Shown here one piece after another: positions 33,582 through 38,763 of a stretch of DNA of 38,763 nt; the first letter of the stretch is position 1; each line of letters begins with the position of its first letter. The stretch comes from a virus. The stretch covers positions 1 to 38,763 of IMG/VR virus record IMGVR_UViG_3300021087_000032. One strand, 5' to 3'. The notes under the pieces are model-generated. The model saw only the letters and a list, made by a program, of their open reading frames with translations. It did no database searches and was not told the origin of the DNA. Made by a program: the position numbers and the translations under genes.

Positions 33582-34592
33582 ATGGCAACATTAGCAGAAA
33601 TCCGTGCAAAACTACAAGCACAGGAAAACAAAGGCCCCAAAGGCGGGCAACAAGGCGGCGACAACGCCATCTTTGCACATTGGAACATTGCAGAAGGTTC
33701 AAGTGCAACACTAAGATTCCTACCAGACGCAGATGAATCAAATACGTTCTTTTGGAAAGAACGTCAAATGATCCGTTTGAGCTTTCCAGGAGTCAAAGGC
33801 CAAGACGAGAACAAACCAGTAATGGTTCAAGTTCCTTGTGTTGAAATGTGGGGCGAGCAATGTCCTGTTCACGCAGAAATTCGTCCTTGGTTTAAAGATC
33901 CAGCTTTAGAAGATACTGCTCGTAAGTATTGGAAAAAGCGTTCTTATATTTTTCAAGGTTTTGTTACACAAAACGATTCACCAGAAGACAACACACCAGA
34001 GAATCCTATTCGTAGGTTTGTTATCTCACCTCAAATTTATAAAATCATTAGTGCAGCACTAATGGATCCAGAGTTTGAAGAGATTCCTACAGACTATGAA
34101 GCAGGAACTGACTTTAAAGTAGTCAAATCTAGCAAAGGTGGATATGCAGATTATAGCACATCTAATTGGAGCAGACGTTCACGTAGTTTAGATCAAACAG
34201 AGCGTGATGGAATTGCAGCAAATGGATTGCATAATCTAAATGACTTCTTACCTAAGAAGCCAGATGCAGATCATTTAAACGCTATCTTTGAAATGTTTGA
34301 AGCAAGTGTAAATGGTGAACTTTATGATGTAGACCGCTTTGGAGCGTTTTATCGTCCATACGGTGTAGACGCACCAACAAGTGCACCTAAGGTTGCACCA
34401 GCACCAGCGGAACAAGTTGCGGCACCTGTGGCACCTGCACCAGCAGTTGAAACAGCACCAGCGGCACCTGTTGCAGAAGCGGCACCAGTAACACCTCCAC
34501 CAGCACCAGCACCTGCACCAGCAGCTGCAACAGCAGGCGAGGCGGCACCGAGTGCAGAAGACATTCTTGCAGCGATTCGTAATCGTAAGTAA
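33582..34592 (+). CDS. Single-stranded DNA-binding protein gp32, 336 aa
   Basis: N-terminus MATLAEIRAKLQAQ, then HWNIAEGSSATLRFLPDAD, FFWKERQMIRLSFPGV and VPCVEMWGEQCPVH, as in T4-like gp32. Cys86, Cys94 and His97 are candidate ligands of the gp32 zinc site; the fourth is not evident. The OB-fold core runs to about residue 255. Residues 258-320 are an Ala/Pro/Val-rich linker, ending in SAEDILAAIRNRK in place of the strongly acidic tail of T4 gp32. gp32 coats ssDNA in replication and recombination and works with UvsX and UvsY, which follow. A direct repeat in the leader hints at autoregulation. Confidence 0.92.
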   Translation: MATLAEIRAKLQAQENKGPKGGQQGGDNAIFAHWNIAEGSSATLRFLPDADESNTFFWKERQMIRLSFPGVKGQDENKPVMVQVPCVEMWGEQCPVHAEIRPWFKDPALEDTARKYWKKRSYIFQGFVTQNDSPEDNTPENPIRRFVISPQIYKIISAALMDPEFEEIPTDYEAGTDFKVVKSSKGGYADYSTSNWSRRSRSLDQTERDGIAANGLHNLNDFLPKKPDADHLNAIFEMFEASVNGELYDVDRFGAFYRPYGVDAPTSAPKVAPAPAEQVAAPVAPAPAVETAPAAPVAEAAPVTPPPAPAPAPAAATAGEAAPSAEDILAAIRNRK

Positions 34593-34598
34593 ATAACA

Positions 34599-34630
34599 AA
34601 ACTTGGGCATGCACAAGCATGTCCAAGTTT
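34599..34630 (+). terminator. Hairpin between gp32 and uvsX
   Basis: AAACTTGGGCATGC and GCATGTCCAAGTTT form a 14-bp stem (one G-T pair) with loop ACAA. Only TTTC follows, so termination is probably partial, allowing read-through to uvsX, which lacks its own visible promoter. Confidence 0.8.
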
Positions 34631-34648
34631 CTTAGATTGGAGATATAA

Positions 34649-35746
34649 ATGGCAAAACCTTTTGACGTAAGCAAATTCCGTAAAAGTATTACTAAAGCGG
34701 TGCCCGGACTAAGTGTCGGGTTTAATGATCCAGATACATGGATCTCAACAGGCAACTACACACTAAACAAATTAATCAGTAACGACTTTAACAAAGGTAT
34801 TCCTTTGGGTAAAGTAACTGTTCTTGCAGGAGAATCAGGCGCAGGTAAAAGTTATATTGCGGCAGGTAATGTAGTTAAGGCAGCACAAGACCAAGGTATC
34901 TTTGTAGTGCTAATTGATAGTGAAAATGCACTTGATGAAAAGTGGCTACATGCACTTGAAGTAGATACTGCCGAAGATAAACTACTAAAACTAAACATGA
35001 GTATGATTGATGATGTCGCTCGAACTGTAAGTGACTTTATGAAAGATTACAAGGCAGAATATGCAGAAAAAGAAAAAGAAGAACGACCTAAGGTGTTGTT
35101 TGTTGTAGATTCTTTGGGTATGTTACTAACACCTACTGATGTTGATCAGTTTCAAAAAGGTGACATGAAAGGTGATATGGGTCGTAAGCCTAAAGCACTA
35201 ACTTCATTAGTTCGTAACACAGTTAACATGTTTGGTGAGTTTAACGTTGGTATGTTATGCACAAACCACACATATGCATCACAAGATATGTTTGATCCAG
35301 ATGATAAGATCTCAGGTGGTCAAGGCTTTATCTATGCAAGTAGTATTGTTATTGCAATGCGTAAACTTAAACTAAAAGTTGATGCAGACGGTAACAAAAC
35401 ATCACAAGTATTTGGTATTAGAGCAGCATGTAAAGTAATGAAAACACGTTATGCAAAACCATTTGAAAGTGTGCAAGTTGAAATTCCATATGAAACAGGT
35501 ATGAGTCCATACAGTGGCTTAACTGAATTCTTTGAAGCAAAAGATGTTCTTAAGAAAAGTGGAAACAGTTTAGAATACATTAGCCCGGTAACAGGTGAAG
35601 TAATTAAAATGTTCCGTAAACCTTGGAATGCTAACAAAGACGGTGCATTAGAACTTGTAATGCAAGAGTGGGATATGCAACCAGATCACATAAAAGATAG
35701 TGATGGCGAACAAACTGACCAGGAGGTTATTAATGAATCTGAGTGA
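34649..35746 (+). CDS. uvsX: UvsX RecA-like recombinase, 365 aa
   Basis: Walker A GESGAGKS (61-68), Walker B KVLFVVDSLG (148-157), LIDSENALDEKWL, ALTSLVRNTVNMFGEFNVGM and ISGGQGFIYASSIVIAMRKL identify the T4 UvsX family. UvsX forms filaments on ssDNA and carries out strand exchange for recombination-dependent replication and repair. Size is close to T4 UvsX (391). ATG with TTGGAGA upstream, in the leader after the gp32 hairpin. Its last 14 bases overlap the next gene. Confidence 0.95.
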   Translation: MAKPFDVSKFRKSITKAVPGLSVGFNDPDTWISTGNYTLNKLISNDFNKGIPLGKVTVLAGESGAGKSYIAAGNVVKAAQDQGIFVVLIDSENALDEKWLHALEVDTAEDKLLKLNMSMIDDVARTVSDFMKDYKAEYAEKEKEERPKVLFVVDSLGMLLTPTDVDQFQKGDMKGDMGRKPKALTSLVRNTVNMFGEFNVGMLCTNHTYASQDMFDPDDKISGGQGFIYASSIVIAMRKLKLKVDADGNKTSQVFGIRAACKVMKTRYAKPFESVQVEIPYETGMSPYSGLTEFFEAKDVLKKSGNSLEYISPVTGEVIKMFRKPWNANKDGALELVMQEWDMQPDHIKDSDGEQTDQEVINESE

Positions 35747-35999
35747 TAACGATTTAGAGTTATTCTTACAAATTTTCGATAAAGCACTAGCACACATACC
35801 AGATAAAAATAAAGAAAAGTTTGCAGAAGACTATATCTTTACTTTAGATGATTATGGCGTAGATCTAAAAAGACATGCGGTTGAAATTGGCGACCACGAT
35901 GAACTACTAGATCAAGCATTAACCGATTACTTTGAAGTCAATGATGATCATGATTCAGATGAAGAGTATGCAGAAGAATATTGGGAAGAAGAAGATTAA
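35733..35999 (+). CDS. Small acidic protein between uvsX and uvsY, 88 aa
   Basis: ATG 35733 has a perfect AGGAGG at 35721-35726, inside the uvsX 3' end; a longer ATG start at 35700 lacks an RBS. The first 65 residues look helical (LSDNDLELFLQIFDKALAHI, NKEKFAEDYIFTLDDYGVD); the last 25 are almost all acidic or aromatic (DDHDSDEEYAEEYWEEED). It overlaps uvsX by 14 bases and uvsY by one, so its product is made with the recombinase and its mediator. No family recognised. The tail could mimic ssDNA or the gp32 acidic tail, which is speculation. Confidence 0.82.
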   Translation: MNLSDNDLELFLQIFDKALAHIPDKNKEKFAEDYIFTLDDYGVDLKRHAVEIGDHDELLDQALTDYFEVNDDHDSDEEYAEEYWEEED

Positions 36000-36457
36000 T
36001 GAGTAACTGGTATCGTAAAGTTTCGCAGAACATGGCAGAGATAGTTTCGGCTATCTCTTTCTACGAACGTGAAATTGATGCCGCTAGGTTCGAGTGTGGT
36101 ATGAAAGGTGTGTTAGAAAAACACAGTAGAGAAATGCCAGGTATTGTCGAACACAGATTTAATCAATTACAAGAAGTAGAAGCAATATTAGAACATCTAA
36201 ATACAGAAATGCGTAAACTACGTAGTAGAACATTTCGTAAGTTTTTAGAAAATTACAACAAAGCATTAAGTAGCCGTGATGCAGAAAAATATGTAGACGG
36301 TGAACAAGACGTAGTAGACTTACAATATCTAATCAATGATTTTAGTCTAATACGAAACAAATATATCGGTATAATCAAGGCACTTGAAGCCAAAGGCTTT
36401 CAAATTAATAATGTAGTTAAACTACGTGCCGCAGGATTAGAAGATATTTCATTGTAA
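35999..36457 (+). CDS. uvsY: UvsY-like recombination mediator, 152 aa
   Basis: The start is ATG 35999 (TAATG overlap); a TTG at 35981 would add only seven residues. The C-terminal third (DGEQDVVDLQYLINDFSLIR, IIKALEAKGFQINNVVKLRA) parallels the end of T4 UvsY (AIKSRGFAIKHIQDMRAFEAG). The rest is helical and charged, as in UvsY (RFNQLQEVEAILEHLNTEMR). UvsY, a hexamer in T4, loads UvsX on gp32-coated ssDNA. Length 152 against 137. The assignment is supported by position after uvsX. The next 189 bases hold no gene but a late promoter and a structured leader. Confidence 0.82.
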   Translation: MSNWYRKVSQNMAEIVSAISFYEREIDAARFECGMKGVLEKHSREMPGIVEHRFNQLQEVEAILEHLNTEMRKLRSRTFRKFLENYNKALSSRDAEKYVDGEQDVVDLQYLINDFSLIRNKYIGIIKALEAKGFQINNVVKLRAAGLEDISL

Positions 36458-36477
36458 TATAATTATCTAATTCAAAT

Positions 36478-36486
36478 GATAAATAT
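36478..36486 (+). promoter_or_regulatory. T4-type late promoter (GATAAATAT) for the di-iron cassette
   Basis: ATGATAAATAT lies about 160 bases before the ATG at 36647, the longest late leader in the window. Confidence 0.82.
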
Positions 36487-36490
36487 ATTT

Positions 36491-36619
36491 GTAGCAAAGA
36501 GTTTTGCTACTCATCATTGATGATTGCATGATTATAACTGAGTAGTTATATTAACAGGTGCAACTCATTTATCCCTTTATATAAAGAATAAATGTATTCA
36601 TAGTTTACAGTATGTAAAC
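36491..36619 (+). promoter_or_regulatory. Structured 5' leader of the ferritin-like gene
   Basis: Four hairpins can be drawn. GTAGCAAA / TTTGCTAC (36491-36510, loop GAGT) starts exactly at the expected transcript start. The others are ATCAT / ATGAT near 36513-36525, TATAACT / AGTTATA near 36533-36550, and AGTTTAC / GTAAACT near 36602-36619, a perfect 7-bp stem about 30 bases before the RBS. No known riboswitch class is recognised. Leader ORFs were not evident. Confidence 0.6.
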
Positions 36620-36646
36620 TTAAATCTAGTCAAATGGAGAATAACA

Positions 36647-37348
36647 ATGACAACATCAACACAATTTGTAGCACAACTACAAAAAGACAACGAAGCACTT
36701 TTCGAAGCTTCTAAAATGAACGTGAAAGCGTATTTCGAAAGCAAAGACAATTCAATGGAAGCTCTAGTAGAGCATTTCACTGGTCGTATGGTTAATGAGC
36801 GTATGAACATGGTTGAAATTTCAAACCAAGTTGCGAACATGCCAGCGGACGCTGATCCAATTGAATTACAAAACCTTTCTAAGCAAGCGATGGACGAAGC
36901 AATCCACTTCCGTATGGTAAAAGAATGCATCGAAAAAATCACTGGTGAAGAATTAGACGTTGCTGACGCAATGGCTAAAGAAGCAGCAAAACCAACAGCC
37001 AAAGGTGCTGACTTACTAGAAGCGTATGAGGCATCTTCTGATGCAGCTGCACTTGCAGTATATCAAATCGTTGCTGAAGGCAGAGCGGCAGCAGTATGGT
37101 CACAAATGGCTGAAACAATCGAAGATTCTTTCATCGCTAAATCATATGCCAAAATTGCTTCAGACGAAGGTTTTCACAGCACAATCGGTGCAATGAAATT
37201 AGAAGAAATCGCTACTACTCCAGAAGTTCAAGCACACGTGCTTAACATCGTAGACGGAATGCGTAAAGATTTGTTTGAAGTTTCTTGTGCAAACACAGTT
37301 GAAGCAGCTGGTTCACGTGAACTAGTTAACGAAGCTTACGGTTGGTAA
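36647..37348 (+). CDS. Ferritin-like di-iron protein, 233 aa
   Basis: ATG with TGGAG nine bases upstream. The all-helical protein shows the iron-ligand pattern of ferritin-like four-helix bundles: Glu51, then Glu84-x-x-His87 (DEAIHF), Glu144, then Glu174-x-x-His177 (DEGFHS). Spacings of about 33 and 30 residues match di-iron oxygenases and oxidases such as aldehyde-deformylating oxygenase or rubrerythrin-type proteins. No Cys-x2-Cys rubredoxin domain is present. Codons favour ATC, TTC and CGT more than neighbouring genes, suggesting high expression or a different origin. It heads a late unit with an amidotransferase and a 2OG oxygenase. Substrate and reaction are unknown; an iron-storage or Dps-like role is the main alternative. 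Confidence 0.72.
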   Translation: MTTSTQFVAQLQKDNEALFEASKMNVKAYFESKDNSMEALVEHFTGRMVNERMNMVEISNQVANMPADADPIELQNLSKQAMDEAIHFRMVKECIEKITGEELDVADAMAKEAAKPTAKGADLLEAYEASSDAAALAVYQIVAEGRAAAVWSQMAETIEDSFIAKSYAKIASDEGFHSTIGAMKLEEIATTPEVQAHVLNIVDGMRKDLFEVSCANTVEAAGSRELVNEAYGW

Positions 37349-37358
37349 TATATCGTAA

Positions 37359-37916
37359 ATGAATATTGGGTTAACACAACGCATATTCTATTACAATGAT
37401 ATTGCGTATGATTGTCTAGAACACGGTTGGCAACAACTACTAGGCGGTCATACGCCCACTTCAATAGCAAACAATCCTGAACAAGATTTTACAAAATTAG
37501 TTAAAGATTTAGACTTTATAATCTTTACAGGTGGCGATGCTAGTCCTCTCAGATTAAAAACAGAAATACGTTTACTCACAGAATGTTATAAACAAAACAA
37601 ACCTATACTAGGAGTTTGTCACGGAGCTCTTCTTATTAATCAACTAGAAGAAGGTGTTAATGTAGAGTGCGAAAATCATTATAATACAGAACATGATGTT
37701 TTAATGGATGATGAGATACATACAGTAAACAGTTTTCATCAAAATAAAATATTACAATTAGCTGACGGGTTTAATGTAGTTGCTACAACAAGAGGTGGCG
37801 ACATAGAAGCATTCAAACATAGAAAAAGAAATATCTGGGGTGTAATATGGCACCCAGAACGTATGGTAAATACTGTATTACCAAAAGACTTAGAAAGGTT
37901 ATTGTATGGAAAATAA
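37359..37916 (+). CDS. Class I glutamine amidotransferase-like hydrolase (C26/PuuD-like), 185 aa
   Basis: It shows the class I GATase layout: N-terminal IGLTQR, FIIFTGGDASPL (oxyanion region), nucleophile elbow PILGVCHGALLIN with Cys87, VNSFHQNKI with His127, and the catalytic pair in WGVIWHPERM (His165, Glu167). HPER and SFHQ are typical of the C26 family, which hydrolyses gamma-glutamyl amides or supplies ammonia from glutamine. The IGLTQR start with an early Asp/Glu-rich helix and Trp resembles the Campylobacter protein Cj1417, a gamma-glutamyl-CDP-amidate hydrolase. There is no synthetase domain in this gene. It starts ten bases after the ferritin-like stop and overlaps the next gene by 11 bases. 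The substrate is unknown. Confidence 0.85.
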   Translation: MNIGLTQRIFYYNDIAYDCLEHGWQQLLGGHTPTSIANNPEQDFTKLVKDLDFIIFTGGDASPLRLKTEIRLLTECYKQNKPILGVCHGALLINQLEEGVNVECENHYNTEHDVLMDDEIHTVNSFHQNKILQLADGFNVVATTRGGDIEAFKHRKRNIWGVIWHPERMVNTVLPKDLERLLYGK

Positions 37917-38625
37917 AAATGAAAATTGGGGAGATAGTCGTTGGGAGTTTACCAAAGCTCAATCACAATGGCACTTTGATGCTTTAAAAGAAGGCCCACA
38001 AGATTACCAAAACGTATGCACGTTTGAAGGTGATTGGGATGATGCAGTAAACCAATGCTTAGGTAGAGTTTTAGACAGTTCATGGTCTAGTCGTAACCAA
38101 CTAAGCAAAGATGATGATCATAGAACATATACTGCTGATGCAGAAGAACAAGATTTAATCCGTGCTGGTGCTGATCCAAAAATGGAAGTATTCTCACGCA
38201 CAAAAGCAGAAGATTTTGAAGTATTCCAAAACATTGCAGCATACTTTGGCCTGGAAGAATATACAGTTAAATTCCACAATCAACGCACAGGACAAATGTT
38301 GCATTGGCATATTGATAACTTTGCAGGTCGCAAAGAACGTGGCAATACATTTACAGAAATTGAAGCTGATAAAAATCCAGAACTGATGAGACGTTTTGTA
38401 ATCATGCTAGATGATTGGAAACACGGACAAGTGTTTGCATTAGGTAACAGCAATTGGCACCAATGGAAACGTGGCGAATGTATTACTTGGGAATGGCGTG
38501 ATATTCCACATGCTACATGCAATATGGGTTGGGAAAACCGCCCTATGCTACAAGTAACAGGCTGGACAACAGAACAAACACACAGTATATTAAACGGTTC
38601 AAAAGAAACTTTAATAAAAGTTTAA
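37906..38625 (+). CDS. Fe(II)/2-oxoglutarate-dependent oxygenase-like protein, 239 aa
   Basis: The iron facial triad is visible: His135-x-Asp137 in MLHWHIDNFA and distal His202 in RDIPHATCN, with Arg212 ten residues later (NRPMLQVTG) to bind 2-oxoglutarate. RRFVIMLDDWKHGQVFALG and HQWKRGECITWEW fit the double-stranded beta-helix core, in the style of aspartyl/asparaginyl hydroxylases. 2OG oxygenases of this sort are frequent in T4-like marine phages. The N-terminal 100 residues are unassigned. ATG lies within the end of the amidotransferase gene. The substrate could be a protein residue, a nucleobase or a small molecule. Confidence 0.83.
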   Translation: MENKNENWGDSRWEFTKAQSQWHFDALKEGPQDYQNVCTFEGDWDDAVNQCLGRVLDSSWSSRNQLSKDDDHRTYTADAEEQDLIRAGADPKMEVFSRTKAEDFEVFQNIAAYFGLEEYTVKFHNQRTGQMLHWHIDNFAGRKERGNTFTEIEADKNPELMRRFVIMLDDWKHGQVFALGNSNWHQWKRGECITWEWRDIPHATCNMGWENRPMLQVTGWTTEQTHSILNGSKETLIKV

Positions 38626-38632
38626 AAAAAGG

Positions 38633-38661
38633 TTGACAAGTAAGACTTCTTACTCTATACT
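38633..38661 (+). promoter_or_regulatory. Sigma70-type early promoter
   Basis: TTGACA at 38633-38638, 17-base spacer, TATACT at 38656-38661. It begins eight bases after the previous stop and drives the gene truncated by the window end. Confidence 0.88.
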
Positions 38662-38695
38662 ATAAGTATAAAGTTTAATTAGTAGGAGAAATACT

Positions 38696-38763
38696 ATGCC
38701 AGCAACACAAGTAAAAAATGATATAAGCAATTATACACCAGCTGAAATATTAGCTATCTCGTT
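38696..38763 (+). CDS. Start of an unrecognised early gene (partial)
   Basis: ATG with AGGAG at 38684-38688 behind a good sigma70 promoter; 22 codons are visible before the window ends (MPATQVKNDISNYTPAEILA). Too short for any family call. Confidence 0.7.
   Translation, partial: MPATQVKNDISNYTPAEILAIS

Noticed and set aside
33515-33736. 73-aa ORF in the gp32 leader
   Set aside because: Weak RBS spacing, runs out of frame through gp32 and gives a Lys/Arg-rich shadow. A short regulatory uORF is not excluded.
38606-38623. AAACTTT / AAAGTTT hairpin at the end of the 2OG oxygenase gene as a terminator
   Set aside because: AT-only apart from two C-G pairs, inside the coding end, followed by A rather than T on the plus strand.

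Overview
This window is part of the genome of a contractile-tailed phage of the T4 supergroup, most likely a marine one. The evidence is the set of recognisable T4 counterparts: tail sheath gp18, tail tube gp19, neck proteins gp13 and gp14, tail terminator gp15, head-completion nuclease gp4, terminase subunits gp16 and gp17, ssDNA-binding gp32, UvsX, UvsY and dNMP kinase gp1. At least thirteen T4-type late promoters (core TAAATA, typically GATAAATAC) also sit directly upstream of structural genes. The DNA is AT-rich and genes are tightly packed, with many TAATG/ATGA overlaps. Six sigma70-like promoters (TTGACA, usually 17 bp, TATAAT or TATACT) drive the non-structural units. The host cannot be fixed from the sequence. 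The SbmA/BacA homologue and the sigma70 promoters fit a proteobacterium, and marine T4-like phages of SAR11 or other alphaproteobacteria are a reasonable guess (inference). Portal, major capsid, polymerase and late sigma genes lie outside the window.

Layout. 1-13632: a tail-fibre locus of one partial and seven complete genes, most of them long coiled-coil proteins sharing modules; two end in S74 self-cleaving chaperone domains and the last encodes a 60-residue tip-like protein. 13650-15908: an early unit with an unknown protein and two glycosyltransferases. 15921-18802 (minus strand): gp14, gp15 and a Nudix hydrolase. 18907-19878: a stand-alone late gene for an SbmA/BacA-type peptide transporter. 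19930-22785: early unit(s) with a 35-residue acidic peptide and three unrecognised proteins. 22838-32118: gp13, dNMP kinase, sheath, tube, a tube paralogue, gp4, gp16, two core-like proteins and terminase gp17. 32158-33438: an unknown late protein. 33457-36457: the recombination set gp32, UvsX, a small acidic protein and UvsY. 36478-38625: a late unit encoding a ferritin-like di-iron protein, a class I glutamine amidotransferase and an Fe(II)/2-oxoglutarate oxygenase. 38633 to the end: a new early promoter and the start of another gene.

Most noteworthy are the SbmA/BacA transporter expressed from its own late promoter, the di-iron / amidotransferase / 2OG-oxygenase cassette, the hairpins that repeatedly start right at the predicted transcript start of late promoters, terminators fused to early promoters, a direct repeat covering the gp32 leader and its RBS, and a sheath protein carrying five copies of a Trp-rich repeat.

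All family assignments come from motif and sequence recognition by eye; no database search or computation was run.
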